From the NCBI RefSeq assembly GCF_016862555.1, contig NZ_BONE01000010.1, positions 84,785 to 148,784 on the forward strand: a stretch of 64,000 nt of DNA, read 5' to 3'. Below the pieces are notes generated by a model that was not told the origin of the DNA, ran no database searches, and was given only the letters and a program-made list of their open reading frames with translations. This document shows positions 19,104 to 28,259 of the stretch, one piece after another (position 1 is the stretch's first letter; the number at the start of each line of letters is the position of its first letter). Both the position numbers and the translations under genes were made by a program. The stretch comes from Asanoa siamensis. Its GTDB lineage: Bacteria > Actinomycetota > Actinomycetes > Mycobacteriales > Micromonosporaceae.

Positions 19104-19129
19104 CGCCATGTCCATCCATGGACATGGCG
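19104..19129 (+). promoter_or_regulatory. Perfect hairpin in the riboswitch expression platform
   Basis: A 12-bp inverted repeat (CGCCATGTCCAT, spacer CC, ATGGACATGGCG) lies between the TPP aptamer and ykoE. It ends about 30 nt before the GGGAGG ribosome-binding site of ykoE. It could be a riboswitch-controlled terminator; the following sequence is pyrimidine-rich but not a true U-run. Confidence 0.55.
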
Positions 19130-19169
19130 TGCGTCTTCTCCTGGTTCACCGAACTGGGAGGCATTCAGA

Positions 19170-19751
19170 ATGAACAATGTCACAAACCGCTGGCGTACGG
19201 TCGACATCGTCGTCGCCGCGGTCCTCGGCGTGGCGTTCGGCGTCGTCTTCTGGGCCTGGGGTCTGCTCTACAACGGCCCCGCCGACGCGATCCCGCTGCC
19301 CGCCCGCACGCTGCTCTACGGCATCTGGCTGCTGCCCGCCGTGCTCGGCGCGCTGGTCATCCGCAAGCCCGGCGCGGCCCTGTTCACCGAGACGGTCGCC
19401 GCGCTGGTCTCGGTCGCGTTCGGCACCAGCTGGGGCTGGACCCTGGTGCTGCAGGGCCCGCTGGAGGGCCTCGGCGCCGAGCTCGTCTTCGCGCTGTTCG
19501 CCTGGCGCGTCTACCGGCTGCCGGTCGCCATGCTCGCCGGTGGCGTCGCCGGCCTGGTCGCGGCGCTCTACGACGTCCTCTACTGGTACCCCGGCAACTC
19601 CTGGGGCAGCTTCGGCATCCCCTACCTCGCGCTCACCGCGGCCAGCTCGGTGGTGATCGCCGGCCTCGGTGGCTGGGCGCTGACCCGCGCGCTGGTCAAC
19701 ACGGGTGCGCTGGACCGGTTCCCGGCGGGCCGGGAACGCGCGGCGGTATGA
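19170..19751 (+). CDS. ykoE: ECF transporter substrate-binding component YkoE (thiamine precursor)
   Basis: 193 residues with about six hydrophobic helices, matching the length of YkoE S-components. Family-typical features include WAWGLLYNGP near residue 24 and YDVLYWYPGNSWGSF near 130. YkoE binds hydroxymethylpyrimidine or thiamine and partners the energising module encoded just downstream. The start ATG has GGGAGG about 7-12 nt upstream. A TPP riboswitch in the leader identifies the substrate class. It overlaps ykoD by 4 bp. Confidence 0.93.
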   Translation: MNNVTNRWRTVDIVVAAVLGVAFGVVFWAWGLLYNGPADAIPLPARTLLYGIWLLPAVLGALVIRKPGAALFTETVAALVSVAFGTSWGWTLVLQGPLEGLGAELVFALFAWRVYRLPVAMLAGGVAGLVAALYDVLYWYPGNSWGSFGIPYLALTAASSVVIAGLGGWALTRALVNTGALDRFPAGRERAAV

Positions 19752-21145
19752 GCGCCGTCGACCTGCGCGGGTTCGGCTGGCGGCACGCCGGCCGGAAGGC
19801 GTGGGCCGTCCGCGGCGTCGACCTGCGGGTCGAGCGCGGCGAGCGGGTGCTGCTGCTCGGCCCTTCCGGGGCCGGCAAGAGCACGCTGCTGGCCGCGCTC
19901 GCCGGCCTGCTCGCCGACGACTCCGGCGAGCGCGAGGGCATCGCCGAGATCGACGGTCTCGACACCCGCAAGGCCCGCGAGCGGGTCGGCATCGTGTTCC
20001 AGGACCCGGAGACCCAGCTCGTGATGTCGCGGATCGGCGACGACGTGGCGTTCGGGCTGGAGAACCGGGGCGTGCCCCGCGCCGAGATCTGGCCGAGGGT
20101 GGCGGCCGCGGTCGAGGCGGTCGGCCTCGACCATCCGCTGGACCGCGCCACGCACGCCCTCTCCGGCGGCGAACAGCAACGGCTGGCGCTGGCCGGCGTG
20201 CTCGCGCTCCGGCCCGACCTGCTGCTGCTCGACGAGCCGACGGCCAACCTCGACCCCGCGGGCGCCGACCTCGTCCGTGCGTCGCTGCGCCGCGCGACGG
20301 ACCGGGACACCACCGTCATCATGGTCGAGCACCGCCTCGCCGAGGTCGTGCCGTTCGTCGACCGGGTCGTCGTGCTCGCGCCCGGCGGCGGCGTCCGCGC
20401 GGACGGTCCGCCCGACAGGGTATTCGCCGAGCATGGCGCCGCGCTGGCCGCCGACGGGATCTGGGTGCCCGGCCAGCCGCTGCCCGCGCCGCGGCGCGCG
20501 GCCGGGGCACCGGGCGAGGTGCTGGTCACCGCCGACCGGCTGGCGCTCGCGCCGCGGTTGGCGCCGACGGACCTGTCGGTACGCACCGGCGAGGCGGTCG
20601 CCGTCCTCGGCCCCAACGGCGTCGGCAAGTCCACGCTGGCCCTGCTCCTCGGCGGTCTGCTCACGCCGACCGGCGGTCGGGTGGTGGCCTCCTCGGTGCT
20701 GGCCGGCACCGACGCGGCCCGCCCGCCGCACCGCTGGCGGGCCGCCGACCTGACCGCCCGGATCGGCTCGGTCTTCCAGGACCCGGAGCACCAGTTCGTC
20801 GCCTCGACGGTCCGCGACGAGCTGGCCGTCGGCCCGCGCAAGCTCGGCCGACCGCTGGGGATCGTCGACGCGCTGCTGGAACGGCTGCACCTGGGCCATC
20901 TCGCGCGGGCCAACCCGTACACCCTCTCCGGTGGTGAGGCCCGGCGGCTGAGCGTGGCGACGGCGCTCGCGGCGGCACCGCGCCTGCTGCTGCTCGACGA
21001 GCCCACCTTCGGGCAGGACCGGCGCACCTGGATCGAGCTCGTGGCGCTCCTGGCCGACCTGCGCGACGAGGGACACGGCGTGCTGACGGTCACCCACGAC
21101 CCGGCGTTCGTCGAGGCACTGGCCGACCGGAGGCTGACGCTATGA
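19748..21145 (+). CDS. ykoD: Duplicated ABC ATPase of the thiamine-precursor ECF transporter
   Basis: 465 residues with two fused ABC domains. Domain 1: Walker A GPSGAGKST near 38, signature LSGGEQQR near 139, Walker B LLLLDEPTANLD near 158. Domain 2: Walker A GPNGVGKST near 290, signature LSGGEARR near 394, Walker B LLLLDEPTFGQD near 414. It energises uptake by YkoE with the YkoC membrane partner. The ATG overlaps the ykoE stop and the stop overlaps ykoC, so translation is coupled. Earlier in-frame codons fall in the riboswitch region and are not used. Confidence 0.95.
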   Translation: MSAVDLRGFGWRHAGRKAWAVRGVDLRVERGERVLLLGPSGAGKSTLLAALAGLLADDSGEREGIAEIDGLDTRKARERVGIVFQDPETQLVMSRIGDDVAFGLENRGVPRAEIWPRVAAAVEAVGLDHPLDRATHALSGGEQQRLALAGVLALRPDLLLLDEPTANLDPAGADLVRASLRRATDRDTTVIMVEHRLAEVVPFVDRVVVLAPGGGVRADGPPDRVFAEHGAALAADGIWVPGQPLPAPRRAAGAPGEVLVTADRLALAPRLAPTDLSVRTGEAVAVLGPNGVGKSTLALLLGGLLTPTGGRVVASSVLAGTDAARPPHRWRAADLTARIGSVFQDPEHQFVASTVRDELAVGPRKLGRPLGIVDALLERLHLGHLARANPYTLSGGEARRLSVATALAAAPRLLLLDEPTFGQDRRTWIELVALLADLRDEGHGVLTVTHDPAFVEALADRRLTL

Positions 21146-21942
21146 CCACGGCCGCGGTGATGGTCCGCTCGGACGCGCCCCTCGCCCGCCGCAACCCGGT
21201 GGCGAAACTCGTCGCCGCCACCGTCTTCGCGGTCGGCGTGCTGTCCACACTGGACCCACTCACGCCCGCGCTGGCCATCGCCGCCGAACTGGTCCTGTTG
21301 CCGTTCTTCGGTGTCCGCTACGGCACCCTGCTGCGCCGCGGCTGGCCGTTGCTGCTGTCGGTGTTCGGCGTCGTGCTGACCACGATCCTGTTCGGCGCCA
21401 ACCGCGGCGGCGACACGGTGTTCGCCCTCGGCCCGTTGGACGTGACCACGGGGGTGCTCACCGTCGCCCTCGGACTCGCGCTGCGGCTGGTCGCCCTCGC
21501 GCTGCCCGGCATCATGGTGTTCGCGACCACCGACCCGACCGACCTCGCGGACGCGCTGGTGCAGAACGCCAAGGCGCCGGCCCGGTTCGCGATCGGCACG
21601 CTGGCCGCGTTCCGGCTGGTGCCCCTGCTCGGGCAGGAGTGGCAGGCCCTGCGGATGGCCCGGCGGGCGCGCGGCATCGACGCGGGCGGCAACCCGGTGG
21701 CGGCGGCCCGGCTGTTCGCCTCCACGCTGTTCGCGTTGCTGGTGGGCGCGATCCGGCGCGGCACCCGGCTGGCGACGGCGATGGACGCGCGCGGCTTCGA
21801 CAGCGGCACACCGCGTACGCACGCCCGGGAGCAGCGTTTCGCCCGCGCGGACTGGCTCTTCCTGCTCGGCGCCGTCCTGCTCACGGGGCTGATCCTCACG
21901 GTGAGCATCGCGACGGACACGTTCCGGCCCGTTATCGGCTAG
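21142..21942 (+). CDS. ykoC: ECF transporter transmembrane component
   Basis: 266 residues. This is the CbiQ/EcfT-type T-component with five or so helices and the conserved coupling motifs MARRARGID near 172 and MDARGFDSG near 213, which contact the ATPase grooves. It starts with a 4-bp ATGA overlap with ykoD and completes the ykoEDC transporter. No ykoB/thiamine biosynthesis gene follows; the next gene is an unrelated acetyltransferase. Confidence 0.93.
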   Translation: MTTAAVMVRSDAPLARRNPVAKLVAATVFAVGVLSTLDPLTPALAIAAELVLLPFFGVRYGTLLRRGWPLLLSVFGVVLTTILFGANRGGDTVFALGPLDVTTGVLTVALGLALRLVALALPGIMVFATTDPTDLADALVQNAKAPARFAIGTLAAFRLVPLLGQEWQALRMARRARGIDAGGNPVAAARLFASTLFALLVGAIRRGTRLATAMDARGFDSGTPRTHAREQRFARADWLFLLGAVLLTGLILTVSIATDTFRPVIG

Positions 21943-21976
21943 TCTCTCGCTGCGACGTGACCGAGGCGGTGGGTGC

Positions 21977-22564
21977 ATGGGCGTACGACTGGTCGACGTG
22001 ACGGATCCGGCGGAGATCGCGGCCCTCGTGCCGCACGTCCACCGGCTGTTTCTCATGGTGGCCAACGGCGCGGCGCTGGGCTGGGCCACGCCCCCGCCGC
22101 AGCCCGAGGTCCGGGACCTGCTGACCGGCGTCGTCGAGGGCGCCGCGACGGGCGAGGCGGCGTTGCTCGTCGCGCTGGCGTCCGGCGACGACATACCCGG
22201 CGTCGACGCGCCCAAGCCGCTGCCCGACGGCAGTGTGCTCGCCGGCCTCGGCTACTGGCGCCGCTACACCCGGCAGACCCACCGGCCGCACGCCGACCTG
22301 GAACGGGTCGCGGTCGCGGAGGCCTTTCAAGGGCGCGGCATCGGCCGGGCGTTGACCGAGGGGCTGGTGGCCAGCGCGCGCAAGGCCGGCATCGAGGTGC
22401 TGACGCTCGACGCGCGCGGTGACAACGAGCGCGCGCTGGCGCTCTACCGCACGCTCGGCTTCAACGAGTACGGGCGGCTCGTCGACTTCGTCGCGGTCGG
22501 GCATCTCCGCTACGACAAGGTCTTCTACGCCCTCGACCTGCGCCGCCCCTGGCCGAGGTTGTGA
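21977..22564 (+). CDS. GNAT family N-acetyltransferase
   Basis: 195 residues. The acetyl-CoA-binding motif A is visible as LERVAVAEAFQGRGIGRALTEGL near 115-137, followed by the motif B region ARGDNERALALYRTLGFNEYGR. These enzymes acetylate amines; the substrate cannot be deduced. It is 34 bp after ykoC with a weak leader (GGTGGG) and may be transcribed with that operon. A perfect terminator hairpin starts just after its stop. Confidence 0.88.
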   Translation: MGVRLVDVTDPAEIAALVPHVHRLFLMVANGAALGWATPPPQPEVRDLLTGVVEGAATGEAALLVALASGDDIPGVDAPKPLPDGSVLAGLGYWRRYTRQTHRPHADLERVAVAEAFQGRGIGRALTEGLVASARKAGIEVLTLDARGDNERALALYRTLGFNEYGRLVDFVAVGHLRYDKVFYALDLRRPWPRL

Positions 22565-22566
22565 AA

Positions 22567-22595
22567 GAGGGGGACCCCCGAACAGGGTCCCCCTC
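22567..22595. terminator. Bidirectional terminator between convergent genes
   Basis: GAGGGGGACCC at 22567-22577 and GGGTCCCCCTC at 22585-22595 form a perfect 11-bp stem with a 7-nt loop. The site lies between the GNAT gene (ends 22564) and the minus-strand small gene (ends 22604) and is symmetric enough to stop both. Confidence 0.8.
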
Positions 22596-22603
22596 GATAA
22601 GGA

Positions 22604-22804
22604 TCAGGCGCGCCGGAACGCGTAGCGCTTCGGCTGGGCCGCGGGCTTGCCGCGACCGCCCTTTGTGGACGAATCGGCCCGGTCGTGGCCGCGGGGCGAC
22701 GCGGACTTGCCGCGCCGCTCGGCCCGGTTGCCGCCGCCGCCCAGGTCGGGCGCGGGCAGGTCGGACGCGGACAGATCGACGGTGAACTTGTCGGACGCAG
22801 GCAT
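22604..22804 (-). CDS. Small basic hypothetical protein
   Basis: 66 residues from the ATG at 22804, chosen because GGAGG lies 8-12 nt upstream on the minus strand. The protein starts MPASDKFTVDLSASDLPAPD, then a Gly-rich turn and a basic, Lys/Arg-rich C-terminal half with no Cys. I do not recognise a domain. The clear ribosome-binding site and downstream terminator support a real gene. It could bind nucleic acid given its charge (inference). Confidence 0.6.
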   Translation of the reverse strand: MPASDKFTVDLSASDLPAPDLGGGGNRAERRGKSASPRGHDRADSSTKGGRGKPAAQPKRYAFRRA

Positions 22805-22992
22805 GCGAAGGCCTCCAGAAAGCATGGAGTGGAGAACAGACGGATGCCCGGTGGCGTGCGCTCAGATCTGGAGAGAGGAATGACGCCCCGGGCGCTCGAA
22901 GACCGCCGACGAACGCGGCGGACCGGCACACAGAATCCCGAAGGGCATCAGTAACGCATGCGACGACGGTACACCGCCGTCGCCGGATCGCG

Positions 22993-23814
22993 CTAGGAGG
23001 TTTGCGCGGGCGGTGGCGCGACCGGGTTCGGGATCGCCCCGCCGAAACGGCGGTCGCGCTGGGCGAACAGCTCGCACGCGTACCAGAGGTGGCGCCGGTC
23101 GAAGTCGGGCCAGAGGGTGTCCAGGAAGACCAGCTCCGCGTACGCGGACTGCCAGAGCATGAAGTTCGAGATGCGCTCCTCGCCCGACGGCCGCAGGAAC
23201 ATGTCCACCTCGGGCACCTCGGGGTGGTAGAGGTAGCGCTGGATGGTCTTCTCGGAGATGCGGTCGGGGTCGACCTTGCCGGCCATCGCGTCCCGCGCGA
23301 TCGCGGCCGCCGCGTCGGCGATCTCCGCCTGGCCGCCGTAGTTGACGCAGAACTGCAGCGTCAGCGTCGAGTTGCCGCGGGACATCTCCTCCGCGGTCTG
23401 CAGCTCGGAGATCACGCTCTTCCAGAGCCGCCCGGCCCGGCCCGACCAGACCACCCGTACGCCGAGGTCGACGAGCTGGTCGCGGCGGCGGCGGATGACG
23501 TCGCGGTTGAAGCCCATCAGGAAGCGGACCTCGTCGGGCGAGCGGCGCCAGTTCTCGGTCGAGAACGCGTACGCGGTCAGGTAGGGGATGCCGAGCTCGA
23601 TCGCGCCCTCGATGGTGTCGAAGAGCGAGTACTCGCCGCGCTCGTGCCCGGCGGTGCGGGGCAGCCCGCGCTCCTTGGCCCAGCGCCCGTTGCCGTCCAT
23701 CACGATCGCGACGTGCTTCGGCAGGGCCGCCGCGGGCAGCTCCGGCGGACGGGCCCCCGACACGTGCGGCGTCGGCGGGCGCACCTCGCGGCGCGTACTG
23801 CGTGACCTGATCAT
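22993..23814 (-). CDS. uppS: Isoprenyl transferase (undecaprenyl diphosphate synthase family)
   Basis: 273 residues from the ATG at 23814, which overlaps the recO stop. The catalytic Asp lies in [16 protein letters not shown] near residue 36, followed by the GHERG loop, the [10 protein letters not shown] segment, and the C-terminal [24 protein letters not shown] stretch. It condenses isopentenyl diphosphate into cis-polyprenyl diphosphate carriers for cell-wall synthesis. It is translationally coupled to recO, an order conserved in actinobacteria. Confidence 0.96.
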   Translation of the reverse strand: MIRSRSTRREVRPPTPHVSGARPPELPAAALPKHVAIVMDGNGRWAKERGLPRTAGHERGEYSLFDTIEGAIELGIPYLTAYAFSTENWRRSPDEVRFLMGFNRDVIRRRRDQLVDLGVRVVWSGRAGRLWKSVISELQTAEEMSRGNSTLTLQFCVNYGGQAEIADAAAAIARDAMAGKVDPDRISEKTIQRYLYHPEVPEVDMFLRPSGEERISNFMLWQSAYAELVFLDTLWPDFDRRHLWYACELFAQRDRRFGGAIPNPVAPPPAQTS

Positions 23815-24593
23815 TTCTGTTCTTCCCCCGTTGTGCGATCGACCAGCGGCAGCGAGCGTAACCCTCGTTCGAGGTGCCACTGCAGGTGCGCCGCCACCAG
23901 CCCGCTGCACTCCCGGCGGGCGCCGGGCTCGGCCGCGTCGGCGACAGTCCAGTCGCCGGCGGAGAGCGCGATCATCAGATCGAGGGTGGCGGGCGCGGGA
24001 TGGGCGGAGCCGGGCGGTCGACAATCCGGACAAACCGCCCCGCCGGCCGGCACGGAGAATGCCTTGTGCAGGCCGCGGGTGCCGCAAACCGCGCATTCCG
24101 CCAGCGCCGGTGCCCAGCCCGCGATGCCCATGCCGCGCAGCAGGTAGGCATCGAGCACGAGCGTCCCGGCGTGCTCACGGGCGGCCAGCGCCCGCAGCGC
24201 GCCGAGTGTGAGCAGGAACAACCGCTGCGACGGCTCGCGCTCGATCGGGCTCAGCCGCTCGGCGGTCTCGGCGATCGCGCAGGCCGCCGTGTAGCGGGGG
24301 TAGTCGTCGAGGAACCGCTTGCCGTAGAGCTGGATGGCCTCGACCTGGCTGACGGTGTGCAGGCCGCCGCCGATGTTGCCGTTGGGGTCACCGGCGATCT
24401 GCAGGTCGACGTGGCCGAACGGCTCCAGCCGGGCACCGAACCGGGAGGTGGTGCGCCGCACGCCGCGGGCCACCGCGCGCAGCCGGCCGTGCCGCCGGCT
24501 GAGCAGCGTGATGATCCGGTCGGACTCGCCCAGCTTCTGCACACGCAGGACCACCGCGTCGTCGCGGTAGAGCTGGCGGCGGTAGCCCGGCAT
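23811..24593 (-). CDS. recO: DNA repair protein RecO
   Basis: 260 residues. An N-terminal OB fold opens with [23 protein letters not shown], and a zinc-binding motif is seen as CAVCG near 180 and CPDC near 202. RecO loads RecA on SSB-coated DNA with RecR in gap repair. It is the first gene of the recO-uppS pair, with a 4-bp overlap at the 3' end. No clear Shine-Dalgarno precedes the ATG. Confidence 0.95.
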   Translation of the reverse strand: MPGYRRQLYRDDAVVLRVQKLGESDRIITLLSRRHGRLRAVARGVRRTTSRFGARLEPFGHVDLQIAGDPNGNIGGGLHTVSQVEAIQLYGKRFLDDYPRYTAACAIAETAERLSPIEREPSQRLFLLTLGALRALAAREHAGTLVLDAYLLRGMGIAGWAPALAECAVCGTRGLHKAFSVPAGGAVCPDCRPPGSAHPAPATLDLMIALSAGDWTVADAAEPGARRECSGLVAAHLQWHLERGLRSLPLVDRTTGEEQK

Positions 24594-24750
24594 CCGCCAA
24601 TTGTGGTCCCTGTTTTACCGGGATGTCGCGGTGGGTCTGATGAAGATCACAATCAGGCTGTCCCGGGTCCGCGGTGGTCCGGACCGTCGCTCCCGCCGGA
24701 CACCAGGTCCGCGGTGACAAGCTTCGATCTTTTGACTAGCGTGTCGGAGC

Positions 24751-25737
24751 ATGACCCGCCGCCCCCGGATCGACCCCGTCGTATGGCGGCCGCCGGCGCC
24801 GCCGCCGCGGGCCAAGCTGGACGTCAGCACTCCGCCGATGCCGGCGCTCGCGGTGCGCCCGGTGGGCGGGATAGGGCCGGAGGACGTGGCGGTGCACCCC
24901 GACGGCCACCTTTACACGGGGGTCGCGGACGGGCGGGTGCTGCGGTTGCCGCTGGACGGTGGGCCGGCGGTCGAGGTCGCGTCGACCGGTGGGCGGCCGC
25001 TCGGCGTCGAGGTCGCGGGTGACGGCTCGCTGGTCGTCAGCGACGCGTACCGGGGGCTGTTGCGGGTCTCCCCTTCGTCCGGGACCGTGACCGTGCTGGC
25101 CTCCGGTTTCCGGCTGTGCGACAACGCGGCGGTCGCCCGCGACGGCACCATCTTTTTCAGCGACTCGTCGACGCGGCACGGCCTGGACCACTGGCGGGCC
25201 GACATCCTCGAGCACAGCGGCACGGGCCGCCTGCTCCGCCGCGACCCGGGCGGCGAGGTGACGGTCGTCCTTGACGGTCTGCAGTTCGCCAACGGCGTGG
25301 CCCTGGCGGCCGACGAGTCGTTCGTGGCGGTGGCGGAGACGGGGGCCTACCGGATCCGCCGCCTCTGGCTGAGCGGCCCGACGGCCGGGCAGCAGGACGT
25401 CCTGATCGACAACCTGCCGGGTTTCCCCGACAACCTCTCGACGGGCGCGGACGGCCGCATCTGGATCGCGCTGGCCACACCCCGGAACCCGGCGCTGGAC
25501 GCACTGCACGCCCGCGGCCTGGCGCTGCGCAAACTGGTGTGGGCCCTGCCCTTGGCGCTGCAACCGGCCCCGGCCCGGACGACGTGGGTGATGGCCGTCG
25601 ACCCGGCGGGCGCGGTCGTCGCGGACCTGCAGACCTCGTCCGACGACTACCACATGGTGACGGGGGTCCGCGAGCATCGCGGCCACCTCTACCTCGGCAG
25701 CCTGGTCGAGGGTGGTGTGGCGGTCGTCCCGCTCTGA
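24751..25737 (+). CDS. SMP-30/gluconolactonase or strictosidine synthase-like propeller protein
   Basis: 328 residues, six-bladed beta-propeller type. Strands repeat with GxGPEDVAVHPDGHLYTG near 40, RPLGVEVAGDGSLVVSDAYRG near 83, FANGVALAADESFVAVAETGAYRI near 173 and PGFPDNLSTGADGRIWIAL near 213. This spacing matches the strictosidine-synthase/adipocyte-membrane-protein subgroup that hydrolyses lactones or esters. There is no signal peptide. A -10-like TAGCGT lies 8 nt before the ATG. Exact substrate unknown. Confidence 0.82.
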   Translation: MTRRPRIDPVVWRPPAPPPRAKLDVSTPPMPALAVRPVGGIGPEDVAVHPDGHLYTGVADGRVLRLPLDGGPAVEVASTGGRPLGVEVAGDGSLVVSDAYRGLLRVSPSSGTVTVLASGFRLCDNAAVARDGTIFFSDSSTRHGLDHWRADILEHSGTGRLLRRDPGGEVTVVLDGLQFANGVALAADESFVAVAETGAYRIRRLWLSGPTAGQQDVLIDNLPGFPDNLSTGADGRIWIALATPRNPALDALHARGLALRKLVWALPLALQPAPARTTWVMAVDPAGAVVADLQTSSDDYHMVTGVREHRGHLYLGSLVEGGVAVVPL

Positions 25738-25743
25738 CCCGGC

Positions 25744-26080
25744 TCATCGGCTTGCGGCCAGGACGACGAACCACCCCAGGCCGACGACCGCGGATCCGGC
25801 GGTCGCCGCGACCCAGGCCAGACCCCACCGCCTGATCCGGGTCGTGATCGGCCCCCCTCGGCGTTCCTGTCCGTCGACCATCGCGATCAGTGTCTCGGCG
25901 CGGTGCGTACCAGAGGCAGGTTCCGAAGCCGAGCAGACCAAGGATCGGGCTCACGACGGACGGATGCGTGACCACGACCCCGACCATCACACCCGCGAGG
26001 ACGACGGCGATGTGGGCGACGTTCCACGCCGACCCGCGGTAGATCGTCGACCGGTTCCGCGAGGTCCTCACCTCCGCCAT
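25744..26080 (-). pseudogene. Small membrane protein gene with an apparent frameshift
   Basis: The frame from 26080 reads MAEVRTSRNRSTIYRGSAWN, then two hydrophobic helices (VAHIAVVLAGVMVGVVV and VVSPILGLLGFGTCLWY). After LWY near 25903-25910 the sensible reading continues in another frame as HRAETLIAMVDGQERR with a third helix (WVAATAGSAVVGLGWFVVLA), stopping at 25744. One missing or extra base would restore a three-helix protein of about 110 residues. No family recognised; could be a sequencing error or real decay. Confidence 0.5.
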
Positions 26081-26127
26081 TCAACAAGGCGGATTTCCTG
26101 TCGTACGCGGCGGATAGGTTGCGCGGC

Positions 26128-28095
26128 ATGATGGACGGGTTGTCGGCGGTGGACTGGGCCGCCCTGACGCACGCTTACGGGTCGGCTGCCGACGTGCCCG
26201 GGATGCTCCGCGACCTGGCCGGGGGCGACCGCAAGGCGCTCGACGACCTCTACGGCACCATCTGGCATCAGGGCACCGTCTACGAGGCGACCGCCTACGC
26301 GGTGCCGTTCCTGGTCGAGATGCTGGCCGCGCCCGGTCTGGAGCCCGACGGTGTGCTCGGCCTGCTCGCCGACATCGTCGACGGTGCGTCCTATCTGGAC
26401 GTTCATCGTGGGTTCCTGCCGCGATCCCAGCGCGACACCGACGAGGTGCGCGAGCAGATGACGACGGAGCTCGACCGGGTCGCGGCGGCGGGGCGGGCGG
26501 TCGCCGCGGGCACGCCCGCCTATCTGCAGTTGCTGGCCACCCATCCGGACGACGGCGTACGGGTCGCGGCAGCCCACCTGATCGGCGTCCTCGGCCCGGC
26601 GGGAGCGGGCGAGGCGGGGGCGGCCGCGCTGCGGGAGGCGGTGGCCCGCGACGGGAGCGGTGCCGTTCGGGCCGCCGGCGTGCTGGCGCTGGGCGGGTTC
26701 GAGGAGCACGTGCCCGAGGCACTCACCGACCCGCTGCCCCTGCCACGGCTGGTCGCCGCGCTGGTCGCCGGCCGGGCAGCGCCCCCGGTCGACGCGTTGA
26801 CGCAGGTCATCGAGCGGGACGCGCCCGCCTGCCTGCGGCTCGTCGACCGCCTGCCGGGCGGTGCGGGCAACGCCCTGGCCTGGGTGGCCACGGCGCTCGC
26901 GCCGCACACCGGCACGCAGGTCCGGCTGCTCACGGCCTGGCTGAGCCACGCCGACGGCGCGGTCCGCGAGACCGCCGCCCACGCGGTGGCCGTGCCGCTG
27001 CACACGTGGCGACCGGCCGCCGCGGCGCTCGTGCCGGCGCTCGTCGCGGCGGCGCAGGATCCGCTCGCGGCGGTGCGCCTACGGGCGCTACGCCACCTCG
27101 CGGGTGCGGGCCGGGCGGCGGCACCCGCCGCCGACCTGTTGTGGGCGGCCGTCACGCGCGGCCGGGAGCCCGCGGAACCGCGCTCGCCGGACCACCGCCC
27201 GGTGGCCGCCGCGGCGCTGACGGCGCTGGCCCGACTACACGACCCGCGGGCCGACGCACACCTGGCGACGCTGCTGCGCGCCAGGCCGCCCGCCCTGGCC
27301 CACCTGGCGGACGCGGTCGCGGCCCTCGGCCCCTGGGCGACCCGGTGCCGGGCGGCGATCGTCGACGCGATCGAGGCGGTGCCGGCGGGTTACGACCGCG
27401 CGCGGCTGATCCGGGCGGCCGGCCGCCTGGGCGCCGACCCGCGTTCGTTGGTGCGGGTGCTGAGGCGCCAGCTCGCGGCCCACCCGCACGCGGCGGGCAT
27501 GCTGCTGGGCGACCTGGGCCCGCCGGCCCGCGCCGCGACACGGGACCTGACGGCGCTGCGCGCGAGCGAGGACCCGACCCGCCAACGCATCGCGGCCCGC
27601 GCGCTGTGGCGCATCACCGGCGAGGCGGAGGACCTGCTGACTGTCCTGCGTGGCCAGCTGCGCGACCACCACGCGCTCGAGACACTGGCCGAGCTGGGTG
27701 CGACCGCCGCGCCGCTGGCGGCGGAGGTGAAACCGTTGCTCGACAACGACTACGAGTGGCTGGCCGTGCACGCGGCGGCCGCCTACTGGCACCTGACGGG
27801 CGACGCCACCCCCGCACTGCCGACCTTGCTCCGCACCATCGACTGCGTCCCGTGGGGCGTCGTCACGGTCCGCACCCTCGCCGCGATGGGCCCGGCAGCC
27901 ACGGATGCGATCCCGGCTCTCCGCGCCGAACGGGAGTCCCCCTACCGCCGGCCACGATGGACGGACGAACACGACGTCATCGCCGAGGACGAGGGCTGGA
28001 CAGCGATCTGCCACCACGCCCTCTCCCGCATCGAAGGCCGAACGACCGGAACGTGGCCGGACGTTGTCCTCCCCGAACCGGCCCGACAACCATGA
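26128..28095 (+). CDS. HEAT-repeat protein
   Basis: 655 residues from the ATG at 26128 (the in-frame TTG at 26119 is less likely). Almost the whole protein is Ala/Leu-rich helical repeats of 30-40 residues, for example DDGVRVAAAHLIGVLGP near 147 and DGAVRETAAHAVAVPL near 277, typical of HEAT/PBS-lyase scaffolds. Such proteins bind other proteins or phycobilin-like ligands; no catalytic domain is present. A -10-like TAGGTT lies 7 nt upstream, suggesting leaderless translation. Confidence 0.82.
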   Translation: MMDGLSAVDWAALTHAYGSAADVPGMLRDLAGGDRKALDDLYGTIWHQGTVYEATAYAVPFLVEMLAAPGLEPDGVLGLLADIVDGASYLDVHRGFLPRSQRDTDEVREQMTTELDRVAAAGRAVAAGTPAYLQLLATHPDDGVRVAAAHLIGVLGPAGAGEAGAAALREAVARDGSGAVRAAGVLALGGFEEHVPEALTDPLPLPRLVAALVAGRAAPPVDALTQVIERDAPACLRLVDRLPGGAGNALAWVATALAPHTGTQVRLLTAWLSHADGAVRETAAHAVAVPLHTWRPAAAALVPALVAAAQDPLAAVRLRALRHLAGAGRAAAPAADLLWAAVTRGREPAEPRSPDHRPVAAAALTALARLHDPRADAHLATLLRARPPALAHLADAVAALGPWATRCRAAIVDAIEAVPAGYDRARLIRAAGRLGADPRSLVRVLRRQLAAHPHAAGMLLGDLGPPARAATRDLTALRASEDPTRQRIAARALWRITGEAEDLLTVLRGQLRDHHALETLAELGATAAPLAAEVKPLLDNDYEWLAVHAAAAYWHLTGDATPALPTLLRTIDCVPWGVVTVRTLAAMGPAATDAIPALRAERESPYRRPRWTDEHDVIAEDEGWTAICHHALSRIEGRTTGTWPDVVLPEPARQP

Positions 28096-28214
28096 ACCAC
28101 CGCGGCCCGCCCGACCGGCGATGAACGGCGCCGAGCCACCCGGCGGGCGATTGATCGGCGACCTCGCCACCCGCTACGCCGGCGCATCGCGATGCCGCTC
28201 GCGGCACCGGCCGG

Positions 28215-28250
28215 CGACCCGGCCCGCGGCTCGCGCCGTGGGCCGGGTCG
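28215..28250. terminator. Terminator hairpin between convergent genes
   Basis: CGACCCGGCCC at 28215-28225 pairs perfectly with GGGCCGGGTCG at 28240-28250; the 14-nt loop contains a further CGGC/GCCG pair. It lies between the HEAT-repeat gene (ends 28095) and the decayed lipoprotein copy (ends 28260). Confidence 0.6.
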
Positions 28251-28259
28251 TCGGGTCGG

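Noticed and set aside
19696..22215. Minus-strand open frame of 839 codons over ykoD-ykoC
   Set aside because: Antisense shadow; the plus-strand ABC motifs are unambiguous.
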